From assembly GCA_036925085.1 (NCBI GenBank), contig JAUPFP010000122.1, positions 1 to 64,000 on the forward strand: a stretch of 64,000 nt of DNA, read 5' to 3'. Below the pieces are notes generated by a model. It saw only the letters and a list, made by a program, of their open reading frames with translations, was not told the DNA's origin and ran no database searches. Shown one piece after another: positions 55,373 through 64,000 of this stretch (position 1 is the first letter of the stretch; each line of letters starts with the position of its first letter). A program made the translations under genes and the position numbers. Source of the stretch: Brachycybe producta (Eukaryota; Arthropoda; Diplopoda; Playtdesmida; Andrognathidae).

Positions 55373-55445
55373 TATTTCTTTTCATTTTTTAAATAATGGG
55401 AATCATCTATTAATAACTGGCATGATAAAATTGAACACTTATTTT

Positions 55446-55449
55446 ATAT
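55446..55449 (+). repeat. Target-site duplication of the solo LTR, left
   Basis: atat within ttttatat of the spacer; repeated at 56389-56392. Confidence 0.75.
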
Positions 55450-55535
55450 TGAGACGTTTGGGCCCGCCGCTTATTTTCGCTTTTTAGCGTTTTCATTTTG
55501 TTGGGGTTAACGCCACCCTGTACTTTGTTTAGCTT

Positions 55536-55818
55536 CTGGGCCACTCGGTACTTGTGGTACCGAGTGACCCAGATGTCATATCTGTTGATCTTGACCTTTT
55601 CGTTCCCCCTCAATTTTTCTTCCACACGAATAAATTTTATTCGTTTTTAATTTGATTTTGTTTTCGTTTCTCCTGTTATCACCTATGTGTGATAACAGGG
55701 GATGAATCATGGTTTTGGACAAATGGATCAATCTTTTGATTGGTCCATTTGGTCCAAAATATTTTTGTAACCAATTGTCGAATTGTGCCCTGAGAATCCG
55801 ACTTGTGGATTCTCAGGG
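55536..55818. other. LTR U3: series of long inverted repeats
   Basis: Five hairpins in 283 bp. 55536-55572 has 16-bp arms with one mismatch and a 5-nt loop. 55627-55645 has 7-bp arms (acgaata/tattcgt). 55672-55699 has 11-bp perfect arms (cctgttatcac/gtgataacagg). 55713-55759 has arms of about 21 bp with a few differences. 55788-55818 has 12-bp perfect arms (ccctgagaatcc/ggattctcaggg) and ends next to the TATA box. Palindromes like these could be DNA sites for dimeric regulators or RNA stems; which is not decided by sequence. Confidence 0.75.
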
Positions 55819-55826
55819 TATATAAA
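55819..55826 (+). promoter_or_regulatory. Putative LTR TATA box
   Basis: tatataaa immediately after the 12-bp hairpin; would place the start of R near 55850. Confidence 0.5.
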
Positions 55827-55988
55827 GAGTTACATTTTGAATACCAAAAAACGCTTTTTGAGCTTCTTTTTAATATACCGAACCTATGCCCAATTTTGGC
55901 TAGGTTCTTCTCTTTTTTAAATATTTTCGCAAAGTTATATTTTTATGTGTGTGCAAAACCAATTCGCCAATTTTATGTTTATCTACAA

Positions 55989-55994
55989 AATAAA
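55989..55994 (+). terminator. Putative LTR polyadenylation signal
   Basis: aataaa about 165 bp downstream of the TATA box, as expected near the end of R. Confidence 0.45.
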
Positions 55995-56112
55995 CAGATC
56001 TTTTATATTCAACTCAATCTGTGGTGTTAATTATTCGACATTTGAATCCGCGATTGTGAATTCGTCATTTTGCAGGTCTTCACCTATTTTGGATACATCA
56101 AAAAGGTCCCAA

Positions 56113-56367
56113 CAGGTGCAAACCTGCAACGTACAAGTGAGTATATTTTTACACAATTCTTAGGGCAGATTTACGGACGAAAGTCCGAGAGATACAGAGA
56201 TTAAAGATCCTCAAGACTGTGAAGTCTTTTGCCAGAGACTAGTGAGGACATAAAATAGACGTTATATTGGTCTAGTCCTCCCGGGCCAGTAGAATTAGTG
56301 GCCTAGCCAACCACTATCAATACGAGTGCAAACTCGCTCGTATTAAACTAAAAGAGCAGATTCTACT
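56113..56367 (+). other. LTR U5: dense RNA-like fold with GNRA hairpins
   Basis: Read as RNA, this stretch holds successive stems. caggt-GCAA-acctg (56113-56126). cggac-GAAA-gtccg (56174-56187). aagact-GTGA-agtctt (56213-56228). tagac/gtcta extended across a bulge by gaggac/gtcctc (56244-56280). Then a long-range stem agtagaat/attctact (56288-56295 with 56360-56367) encloses tagtgg/ccacta (56296-56316) and aatacgag/ctcgtatt (56319-56344). The last overlaps an alternative cgagt-GCAA-actcg (56323-56336). The stems are seen; a role in leader folding, packaging or translation is inference. Confidence 0.6.
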
Positions 56368-56388
56368 AGTGGAAAAAGGTCCGTCACA

Positions 56389-56392
56389 ATAT
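56389..56392 (+). repeat. Target-site duplication of the solo LTR, right
   Basis: atat followed by aaataactg, the normal spacer continuation. Confidence 0.75.
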
Positions 56393-56501
56393 AAATAACT
56401 GAAAATGCACACAATAATAGTTAACTGTAATAAGTATTTTTTTGAAGTGGAGAGTTAACTTATTTAGATCTTTCGAAAGTTGAACTTGTACATTTTGGGG
56501 T

Positions 56502-56620
56502 GTCAACGGCCATACCATTTTGAACACACTGGTTCTCATCTGATCACCAAACTTAAGCAACATTGGGCCCAGTCAGTAATTGGATGGGTGACTGCCTAGG
56601 AATACTGTGTGTTGTTGGCA
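56502..56620 (+). rRNA. 5S rRNA-like copy 172
   Basis: cggcc; accattttg; ctgatc; caaacttaag; gcctaggaat; ggcat. The gene is intact in length, but its upstream spacer is broken by the LTR 113 bp away. Confidence 0.74.
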
Positions 56621-56806
56621 TAATTTTTTTCTATTTTTTAAATAATGGGAATCATATATTAATAACTGGCATGATAAAATTGAACACTTATTTTATATAA
56701 ATAACTGAAAATGCACACAATAATAGTCAACTGTAATAAGTATTTTTTGAAGTGGAGAGTTAACTTATTTAGATCTTTCGAAAGTTGAACTTGTACATTT
56801 TGGGGT

Positions 56807-56925
56807 GTCAACGGCCATACCATGTTGAACACACTGGTTCTCATCCGATCACCAAAGTTAAGCAACATTGGGCCCAGTCAGTACTTGGATGGGTGACTGC
56901 CTGGGAATACTGGGTGTTGTTGGTG
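56807..56925 (+). rRNA. 5S rRNA-like copy 173
   Basis: cggcc; ccgatc; consensus body; ggtgt. Confidence 0.83.
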
Positions 56926-57110
56926 TATTTCTTTTCATTTTTTAAATAATGGGAATCATCTATTAATAACTGGCAGGATAAAATTGAACACTTATTTTAT
57001 ATAAATAACTGAAAATGCACACAATAATAGTTAACTGTAATAATTATTTTTTGAAGTGGAGAGTTAACTTATTTAGATCTTTCGAAAGTTGAACTTGTAC
57101 ATTTTGGGGT

Positions 57111-57229
57111 GTCAACGGCCATACCATGTTGAACACACTGGTTCTCATCCGATCACCAAAGTTAATCAACATTGGGCCCAGTCAGTACTTGGATGGGTGA
57201 CTGCCTGGAAATACTGGGTGTTGTTGGCA
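57111..57229 (+). rRNA. 5S rRNA-like copy 174
   Basis: cggcc; ccgatc; gttaatcaac; ggcat. Confidence 0.77.
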
Positions 57230-57415
57230 TAATTTTTTTCTATTTTTTAAATAATGGGAATCATATATTAATAACTGGCATGATAAAATTGACCACTTAT
57301 TTTATATAAATAACTGAAAATGCACACAATAATAGTTAACTGTAATAAGTATTTTTTGAAGTGGAGAGTTAACTTATTTAGATCTTTCGAAAGTTGAACT
57401 TGTACATTTTGGGGT

Positions 57416-57534
57416 GTCAACGGCCATACCATGTTGAACACACTGGTTCTCATCCGATCACCAAAGTTAAGCAACATTGGGCATAGTCAGTACTTGGATG
57501 GGTGACTGCCTGGGAATACTGGGTGTTGTTGGTG
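57416..57534 (+). rRNA. 5S rRNA-like copy 175
   Basis: cggcc; ccgatc; gggcatag; ggtgt. Confidence 0.78.
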
Positions 57535-57720
57535 TATTTCTTTTCATTTTTTAAATAATGGGAATCATCTATTAATAACTGGCAGGATAAAATTGAACAC
57601 TTATTTTATGTAAATAACTGAAAATGCACACAATAATAGTTAACTGTAATAAGTATTTTTTTGAAGTGGAGAGTTAACTTATTTAGATCTTTCGAAAGTT
57701 GAACTTGTACATTTTGGGGT

Positions 57721-57839
57721 GTCAACGGCTATACCATGTTGAACACACTGGTTCTCATCTGATCACCAAAGTTAAGCAACATTGGGCCCAGTCAGTACTT
57801 GGATTGGTGACTGCCTGGGAATACTGGGTGTTGTTGGTG
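57721..57839 (+). rRNA. 5S rRNA-like copy 176
   Basis: cggct; ctgatc; ggattgg; ggtgt. Confidence 0.75.
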
Positions 57840-58024
57840 TATTTCTTTTCATTTTTTAAATGATGTTAATCATCTATTAATAACTGGCATGATAAAATTG
57901 AACACTTATTTTATATAAATAACTGAAAATGCACACAATAATAGTTAACTGTAATAAGTATTTTTTGAAGTGGAGAGTTAACTTATTTAGATCTTTCGAA
58001 AGTTGAACTTGTACATTTTGGGGT

Positions 58025-58143
58025 GTCAACGGGCATACCATGTTGAACACACTGGTTCTCATCCGATCACCAAAGTTAATCAACATTGGGCCCAGTCAGT
58101 ACTTGGATTGGTGACTGCCTGGAAATACTGGGTGTTGTTGGCA
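58025..58143 (+). rRNA. 5S rRNA-like copy 177
   Basis: cgggc; ccgatc; gttaatcaac; ggattgg; ggcat. The only ggattgg copy I saw with a class A end. Confidence 0.75.
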
Positions 58144-58329
58144 TAATTTTTTTCTATTTTTTAAATAATGGGAATCATATATTAATAACTGGCATGATAA
58201 AATTGACCACTTATTTTATATAAATAACTGAAAATGCACACAATAATAGTTAACTGTAATAAGTATTTTTTGAAGTGGAGAGTTAACTTATTTAGATCTT
58301 TCGAAAGTTGAACTTGTACATTTTGGGGT

Positions 58330-58448
58330 GTCAACGGCCATACCATGTTGAACACACTGGTTTTCATCCGATCACCAAAGTTAAGCAACATTGGGCCCAG
58401 TCAGTACTTAGATGGGTGACTGCCTGGGAATACTGGTTGTTGTTGGCA
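58330..58448 (+). rRNA. 5S rRNA-like copy 178
   Basis: cggcc; ttttcatccgatc; ttagatggg; ggcat. Confidence 0.78.
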
Positions 58449-58634
58449 TAATTTTTTTCTATTTTTTAAATAATGGGAATCATATATTAATAACTGGCAT
58501 GATAAAATTGAACACTTATTTTATATAAATAACTGAAAATGCACACAATAATAGTTAACTGTAGTAAGTATTTTTTGAAGTGGAGAGTTAACTTATTTAG
58601 ATCTTTTGAAAGTTGAACTTGTACATTTTGGGGT

Positions 58635-58753
58635 GTCAACGGCCATGCCATGTTGAACACACTGGTTCTCATCCGATCACCAAAGTTAAGCAACATTGGG
58701 CCCAGTCAGTACTTGGATGGGTGACTGCCTGGGAATACTGGGTGTTGTTGGCA
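58635..58753 (+). rRNA. 5S rRNA-like copy 179
   Basis: cggcc then atgcc; ccgatc; ggcat. Confidence 0.8.
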
Positions 58754-58940
58754 TAATTTTTTTCTATTTTTTAAATAATGGGAATCATCTATTAATAACT
58801 GGCATGATAAAATTGAACACTTATTTTATATAAATAACTGAAAATGCACACAATAATAGTTAACTGTAATAAGTATTTTTTTGAAGTGGAGAGTTAACTT
58901 ATTTAGATCTTTCGAAAGTTAAACTTGTACATTTTGGGGT

Positions 58941-59059
58941 GTCAACAGCCATACCATGTTGAACACACTGGTTCTCATCTGATCACCAAACTTAAGCAAC
59001 ATTGGGGCCAGTCAGTACTTGGATGGGTGACTGCCTGGGAATACTGGGTGTTGTTGGCA
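58941..59059 (+). rRNA. 5S rRNA-like copy 180
   Basis: cagcc; ctgatc; caaacttaag; ggggccag; ggcat. Confidence 0.75.
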
Positions 59060-59246
59060 TAATTTTTTTCTATTTTTTAAATAATGGGAATTATCTATTA
59101 ATAACTGGCATGATAAAATTGAACACTTATTTTATGTAAATAACTGAAAATGCACACAATAATAGTTAACTGTAATTAGTATTTTTTTGAAGTGGAGAGT
59201 TAACTTATTTAGATCTTTCGAAAGTTGAACTTGTACATTTTGGGGT

Positions 59247-59365
59247 GTCAACGGCCATACCATGTTGAACACACTGGTTCTCATCCGATCACCAAAGTTA
59301 AGCAACATTGGGCCCAGTCAGTACTTGGATGGGTGACTGCCTGGGAATACTGGGTGTTGTTGGCA
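59247..59365 (+). rRNA. 5S rRNA-like copy 181
   Basis: cggcc; ccgatc; ggcat. Matches consensus. Confidence 0.84.
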
Positions 59366-59550
59366 TAATTTTTTTCTATTTTTAAATAATGGGAATCATA
59401 TATTAATAACTGGCATGATAAAATTGAACACTTATTTTATATAAATAACTGAAAATGCACACAATAATAGTTAACTGTAATAAGTATTTTTTGAAGTGGA
59501 GAGTTAACTTAATTAGATCTTTCGAAAGTTGAACTTGTACATTTTGGGGT

Positions 59551-59669
59551 GTCAATAGCCATACCATGTTGAACACACTGGTTCTCATCCGATCACCAAA
59601 GTTAAGCAACATTGGGCCCAGTCAGTACTTGGATGGTTGACTGCCTGGTAATACTGGGTGTTGTTGGCA
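59551..59669 (+). rRNA. 5S rRNA-like copy 182
   Basis: tagcc; ccgatc; ggttgactgcctggtaat; ggcat. Confidence 0.75.
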
Positions 59670-59856
59670 TAATTTTTTTCTATTTTTTAAATAATGGGAA
59701 TCATCTATTAATAACTGGCATGATAAAATTGAACACTTATTTTATATAAATAACTGAAAATGCACACAATAATAGTTAACTGTAATAAGTATTTTTTTGA
59801 AGTGGAGAGTTAACTTATTTAGATCTTTCGAAAGTTGAACTTGTACATTTTGGGGT

Positions 59857-59975
59857 GTCAACGGCCATACCATGTTGAACACACTGGTTCTCATCCGATC
59901 ACCAAAGTTAAGCAACATTGGGCCCAGTCAGTACTTGGACTGGTGACTGCCTGGGAATGCTGGGTGTTGTTGGTG
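59857..59975 (+). rRNA. 5S rRNA-like copy 183
   Basis: cggcc; ccgatc; ggactgg; gaatgctggg; ggtgt. Confidence 0.77.
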
Positions 59976-60161
59976 TATTTCTTTTCATTTTTTAAATAAT
60001 GGGAATCATCTATTAATAACTGGCATGATAAAATTGAACAGTTATTTTATATAAATAACTGAAAATGCACACAATAATAGTTAACTGTAATAAGTATTTT
60101 TTTGAAGTGGAGAGTTAACTTATTTAGATCTTTCGAAAGTTGAACTTGTACATTTTGGGGT

Positions 60162-60279
60162 GTCAATGGCCATACCATGTTGAACACACTGGTTCTCATC
60201 CGATCACTAAAGTTAAGCAACATTGGGCTCAGTCAGTACTTGGATGGGTGACTGCCTGGAATACTGGGTGTTGTTGGTG
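60162..60279 (+). rRNA. 5S rRNA-like copy 184
   Basis: tggcc; ccgatcact; gggctcag; one G lost (gcctggaat); ggtgt. Confidence 0.75.
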
Positions 60280-60465
60280 TATTTCTTTTCATTTTTTAAA
60301 TAATGGGAATCATCTATTAATAACTGGCATGATAAAATTGAACACTTATTTTATATAAATAACTGAAAATGCACACTATAATAGTTAACTGTAATAATTA
60401 TTTTTTTGAAGTGGAGAGTTAACTTATTTAGATCTTTCGAAAGTTGAACTTGTACATTTTGGGGT

Positions 60466-60584
60466 GTCAACGGCTATACCATGTTGAACACACTGGTTCT
60501 CATCTGATCACCAAAGTTAAGCAACATTGGGCCCAGTCAGTACTTGGATTGGTGACTGCCTGGGAATACTGGGTGTTGTTGGTG
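60466..60584 (+). rRNA. 5S rRNA-like copy 185
   Basis: cggct; ctgatc; ggattgg; ggtgt. Confidence 0.75.
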
Positions 60585-60769
60585 TATTTCTTTTCATTTT
60601 TTAAATGATGTTAATCATCTATTAATAACTGGCATGATAAAATTGAACACTTATTTTATATAAATAACTGAAAATGCACACAATAATAGTTAACTGTAAT
60701 AAGTATTTTTTGAAGTGGAGAGTTAACTTATTTAGATCTTTCGAAAGTTGAACTTGTACATTTTGGGGT

Positions 60770-60888
60770 GTCAACGGCCATACCATGTTGAACACACTGG
60801 TTCTCATCCGATCACCAAAGTTAATCAACATTGGGCCCAGTCAGTACTTGGATGGGTGACTGCCTGGAAATACTGGGTGTTGTTGGCA
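60770..60888 (+). rRNA. 5S rRNA-like copy 186
   Basis: cggcc; ccgatc; gttaatcaac; ggcat. Confidence 0.77.
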
Positions 60889-61073
60889 TAATTTTTTTCT
60901 ATTTTTTAAATAATGAGAATCATATATTAATAACTGGCATGATAAAATTGACCACTTATTTTATATAAATAACTGAAAATGCACACAATAATAGTTAACT
61001 GTAATAAGTATTTTTGAAGTGGAGAGTTAACTTATTTAGATCTTTCGAAAGTTGAACTTGTACATTTTGGGGT

Positions 61074-61192
61074 GTCAACGGCCATACCATGTTGAACACA
61101 CTGGTTCTCATCCGATCACCAAAGTTAAGCAACATTGGGCCCAGTCAGTACTTAGATGGGTGACTGCCTCGGAATACTGTGTGTTGTTGGCA
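61074..61192 (+). rRNA. 5S rRNA-like copy 187
   Basis: cggcc; ccgatc; ttagatggg; gcctcggaat; ggcat. Confidence 0.78.
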
Positions 61193-61378
61193 TAATTTTT
61201 TTCTATTTTTTAAATAATGGGAATCATATATTAATAACTGGCATGATAAAATTGAACACTTATTTTATATAAATAACTGAAAATGCACACAATAATAGTT
61301 AACTGTAGTAAGTATTTTTTGAAGTGGAGAGTTAACTTATTTAGATCTTTCGAAAGTTGAACTTGTACATTTTGGGGT

Positions 61379-61497
61379 GTCAACGGCCATGCCATGTTGA
61401 ACACACTGGTTCTCATCCGATCACCAAAGTTAAGCAACATTGGGCCCAGTCAGTACTTGGATGGGTGACTGCCTGGGAATACTGGGTGTTGTTGGCA
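61379..61497 (+). rRNA. 5S rRNA-like copy 188
   Basis: cggcc then atgcc; ccgatc; ggcat. Confidence 0.8.
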
Positions 61498-61684
61498 TAA
61501 TTTTTTTCTATTTTTTAAATAATGGGAATCATCTATTAATAACTGGCATGATAAAATTGAACACTTATTTTATATAAATAACTGAAAATGCACACAATAA
61601 TAGTTAACTGTAATAAGTATTTTTTTGAAGTGGAGAGTTAACTTATTTAGATCTTTCGAAAGTTGAACTTGTACATTTTGGGGT

Positions 61685-61803
61685 GTCAACGGCGATACCA
61701 TGTTGAACACACTGGTTCTCATCTGATCACCAAACTTAAGCAACATTGGGGCCAGTCAGTACTTGGATGGGTGACTGCCTGGGAATACTGGGTGTTGTTG
61801 GCA
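61685..61803 (+). rRNA. 5S rRNA-like copy 189
   Basis: cggcg; ctgatc; caaacttaag; ggggccag; ggcat. Confidence 0.75.
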
Positions 61804-61989
61804 TAATTTTTTCTATTTTTTAAATAATGGGAATCATCTATTAATAACTGGCATGATAAAATTGAACACTTATTTTATATAAATAACTGAAAATGCACAC
61901 AATAATAGTTAACTGTAATAAGTATTTTTTTGAAGTGGAGAGTTAACTTATTTAGATCTTTCGAAAGTTGAACTTGTACATTTTGGGGT

Positions 61990-62108
61990 GTCAACGGCCA
62001 TACCATGTTCAACACACTGGTTCTCATCCGATCACCAAAGTTAAGCAACATTGGGCCCAGTCAGTACTTGGATGGGTGACTGCCTGGGAATACTGGGTGT
62101 TGTTGGCA
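61990..62108 (+). rRNA. 5S rRNA-like copy 190
   Basis: cggcc; atgttcaac; ccgatc; ggcat. Confidence 0.8.
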
Positions 62109-62294
62109 TAATTTTTTTCTATTTTTTAAATAATGGGAATCATATATTAATAACTGGCATGATAAAATTGAACACTTATTTTATATAAATAACTGAAAAT
62201 GCACACAATAATAGTTAACTGTAATAAGTATTTTTTGAAGTGGAGAGTTAACTTAATTAGATCTTTCGAAAGTTGAACTTGTACATTTTGGGGT

Positions 62295-62413
62295 GTCAAT
62301 AGCCATACCATGTTGAACACACTGGTTCTCATCCGATCACCAAAGTTAAGCAACATTGGGCCCAGTCAGTACTTGGACTGGTGACTGCCTGGGAATACTG
62401 GGTGTTGTTGGTG
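62295..62413 (+). rRNA. 5S rRNA-like copy 191, recombinant
   Basis: tagcc; ccgatc; ggactgg; ggtgt. It joins the start of the tagcc type (copy 182) to the end of the ggactgg type (copy 183). Confidence 0.77.
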
Positions 62414-62598
62414 TATTTCTTTTCATTTTTTAAATAATGGGAATCATCTATTAATAACTGGCATGATAAAATTGAACAGTTATTTTATATAAATAACTGA
62501 AAATGCACACAATAATAGTTAACTGTAATAAGTATTTTTTGAAGTGGAGAGTTAACTTATTTAGATCTTTCGAAAGTTGAACTTGTACATTTTGGGGT

Positions 62599-62717
62599 GT
62601 CAATGGCCATACCATGTTGAACACACTGGTTCTCATCCGATCACTAAAGTTAAGCAACATTGGGCTCAGTCAGTACTTGGATGGGTGACTGCCTGGGAAT
62701 ACTGGGTGTTGTTGGTG
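62599..62717 (+). rRNA. 5S rRNA-like copy 192
   Basis: tggcc; ccgatcact; gggctcag; ggtgt. Confidence 0.78.
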
Positions 62718-62903
62718 TATTTCTTTTCATTTTTTAAATAATGGGAATCATCTATTAATAACTGGCATGATAAAATTGAACAGTTATTTTATATAAATAA
62801 CTGAAAATGCACACAATAATAGTTAACTGTAATAAGTATTTTTTTGAAGTGGAGAGTTAACTTATTTAGATCTTTCGAAAGTTGAACTTGTACATTTTGG
62901 GGT

Positions 62904-63022
62904 GTCAACAGCCATACCATGTTGAACACACTGGTTCTCATCTGATCACCAAAGTTAAGCAACATTGGGCCCAGTCAGTACTTGGATGGGTGACTGGATG
63001 GGAATACTGTGTGTTGTTGGCA
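62904..63022 (+). rRNA. 5S rRNA-like copy 193
   Basis: cagcc; ctgatc; gactggatggg; ggcat. Confidence 0.75.
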
Positions 63023-63208
63023 TAATTTTTTTCTATTTTTTAAATAATGGGAATCATATATTAATAACTGGCATGATAAAATTGAACACTTATTTTATAT
63101 AAATAACTGAAAATGCACACAATAATAGTCAACTGTAATAAGTATTTTTTGAAGTGGAGAGTTAACTTATTTAGATCTTACGAAAGTTGAACTTGTACAT
63201 TTTGGGGT

Positions 63209-63327
63209 GTCAACGGCCATACCATGTTGAACACACTGGTTCTCATCCGATCACCAAAGTTAAGCAACATTGGGCCCAGTCAGTACTTGGATGGGTGACT
63301 GCCTGGGAATACTGGGTGTTGTTGGTG
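63209..63327 (+). rRNA. 5S rRNA-like copy 194
   Basis: cggcc; ccgatc; consensus body; ggtgt. Confidence 0.83.
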
Positions 63328-63514
63328 TATTTCTTTTCATTTTTTAAATAATGGGAATCATCTATTAATAACTGGCATGATAAAATTGAACACTTATTTT
63401 ATATAAATAACTGAAAATGCACACAATAATAGTTAACTGTAATAAGTATTTTTTTTGAAGTGGAGAGTTAACTTATTTAGATCTTTCGAAAGTTGAACTT
63501 GTACATTTTGGGGT

Positions 63515-63633
63515 GTCAACGGCCATACCATGTTGAACACACTGGTTCTCATACGAACACCAAAGTTAAGCAACATTGGGCCCAGTCAGTACTTGGATGG
63601 GTGACTGCCTGGGAATACTGGGTGTTGTTGGCA
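63515..63633 (+). rRNA. 5S rRNA-like copy 195, empty sister of the RTE site
   Basis: cggcc; catacgaacacc; uninterrupted; ggcat. Confidence 0.8.
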
Positions 63634-63819
63634 TAATTTTTTTCTATTTTTTAAATAATGGGAATCATATATTAATAACTGGCATGATAAAATTGAACAC
63701 TTATTTTATATAAATAACTGAAAATGCACACAATAATAGTTAACTGTAATAAGTATTTTTTGAAGTGGAGAGTTAACTTATTTAGATCTTTCGAAAGTTG
63801 AACTTGTACATTTTCGGGT

Positions 63820-63938
63820 GTCAACGGCCATACCATGTTGAACACACTGGTTCTCATCTGATCACCAAAGTTAAGCAACATTGGGCCCAGTCAGTACTTG
63901 GATTGGTGACTGCCTGGGAATACTGGGTGTTGTTGGTG
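63820..63938 (+). rRNA. 5S rRNA-like copy 196
   Basis: cggcc; ctgatc; ggattgg; preceded by ttttcgggt; ggtgt. Confidence 0.75.
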
Positions 63939-64000
63939 TATTTCTTTTCATTTTTTAAATAATGGGAATCATCTATTAATAACTGGCATGATAAAATTGA

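Larger units (their letters stand above)
45865..55449 (+). repeat. 5S rDNA-like tandem array, middle segment
   Basis: Resumes with the 3' part of copy 140 after the RTE insertion and runs through copies 141-171 in the same register: the distance from copy 140 to copy 141 is 305 bp once the insertion and its duplication are removed. It contains a clean three-unit duplication (52207-53120 and 53121-54033) sharing rare changes such as ttgataactgg, gaacaagtat and gtgaacggct. Spacers hold nothing else I can recognise. Confidence 0.93.
55450..56388. mobile_element. Solo LTR of an LTR retrotransposon
   Basis: 939 bp inserted in a 5S spacer, beginning tgagacg and ending cgtcaca (imperfect 7-bp terminal inverted repeat, TG...CA), flanked by a 4-bp duplication atat. 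Removing it and one atat restores a 305-bp unit exactly. No gag/pol, primer binding site or polypurine tract is present, so it is best read as the remnant of LTR-LTR recombination. A 4-bp duplication fits Ty3/gypsy-like integrases but does not prove the family. On the + strand a TATA box (55819) and AATAAA (55989) suggest U3 55450 to about 55850, R to about 56010 and U5 to the end. Very rich in hairpins. Boundary evidence is strong; the class is inferred. Confidence 0.8.
56389..64000 (+). repeat. 5S rDNA-like tandem array, right segment
   Basis: Resumes after the solo LTR in the middle of a spacer and continues to the window edge with copies 172-196. From about 58.3 kb the succession of alleles matches 33.1-38.9 kb copy by copy. 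The array is cut by both window ends, so its true length is larger. Confidence 0.93.
58330..64000 (+). repeat. Higher-order repeat block, partner of 33073-38874
   Basis: Matches the block 25.25 kb upstream copy by copy. It differs at 62295 (caatagcc joined to a ggactgg tail, apparently recombinant), and no copy corresponds to 37350. It continues past the window edge. Confidence 0.85.

Noticed and set aside
55803..56163. 72-75-codon frames inside the solo LTR, and the 55410-55625 minus frame
   Set aside because: They overlap TATA, polyA-like and hairpin sequences, have low-complexity composition and cross the LTR boundary in one case; no evidence of coding.
55450..56388. Alternative reading as a MITE or foldback DNA transposon
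   Set aside because: Terminal inverted repeats are only about 7 bp and imperfect, ends are TG...CA, and TATA and AATAAA are spaced as in an LTR. Not fully excluded without other copies.
56160..56390. Hammerhead-type ribozyme in the LTR (ggacgaaa resembles part of the core)
   Set aside because: No ctgatga core segment or matching cleavage triplet lies in the right arrangement around it, and the three-way junction at 56288-56367 has the wrong joining sequences.
1..64000. Possible CRISPR-like array because of regular direct repeats
   Set aside because: The whole 305-bp unit repeats, with no unique spacers, and contains a 5S gene; it is eukaryotic tandem rDNA.

Overview
The window is almost entirely one head-to-tail tandem array of a roughly 305-bp unit, all on the + strand. 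Each unit holds a 5S rRNA-like gene of about 119 nt and a roughly 186-bp AT-rich spacer. I located 196 gene copies, one of them split by a retrotransposon. The gene is recognisable from its internal promoter region (gttaagcaac..gggcccagtcagtacttggatgggtgac), from closing of helix I between its ends, and from a downstream T run like a pol III terminator. The organism is a eukaryote, most likely an invertebrate animal. The evidence is a metazoan-type 5S sequence, an RTE-clade non-LTR retrotransposon and a solo LTR. I cannot name the species.

Layout. 1-42611 is array. It has a heterogeneous, indel-rich left part (about 1-13 kb) and then very regular 304-306-bp units organised in nested higher-order repeats. 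42612-45864 is a full-length-looking RTE-type element with an intact 1033-residue endonuclease/reverse transcriptase frame, inserted inside a 5S copy between gene positions 77 and 78 and flanked by a perfect 15-bp target duplication. 45865-55449 is array. 55450-56388 is a 939-bp solo LTR (TG...CA, 4-bp duplication atat) in a spacer, unusually rich in hairpins. 56389-64000 is array, and from about 58.3 kb it repeats the cassette order of 33.1-38.9 kb.

The most notable property is CpG loss. A typical unit keeps only three CpGs. At about ten places where metazoan 5S genes usually have CpG, these copies have TpG or CpA, and the three surviving CpGs are themselves frequently TpG or CpA in individual copies. 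In three helices the decayed CpGs faced each other, and the outcome is a Watson-Crick U-A pair each time, so the RNA fold is kept. Two spacer classes (A: ggcat then T7; B: ggtgtatttcttttc) are interspersed, and the box C changes ggattgg and ggactgg are almost confined to class B copies. The array may be the working 5S locus under methylation, or a 5S-derived silenced satellite; sequence alone does not decide.

There are no other protein genes. The many 60-70-codon minus-strand frames are recurring shadows of the repeat. Allele codes in the copy entries give, in order, the bases at gene positions 6-10, the loop C bases at 39-44, other marked changes, and the 3' end (ggcat = class A, ggtgt = class B).
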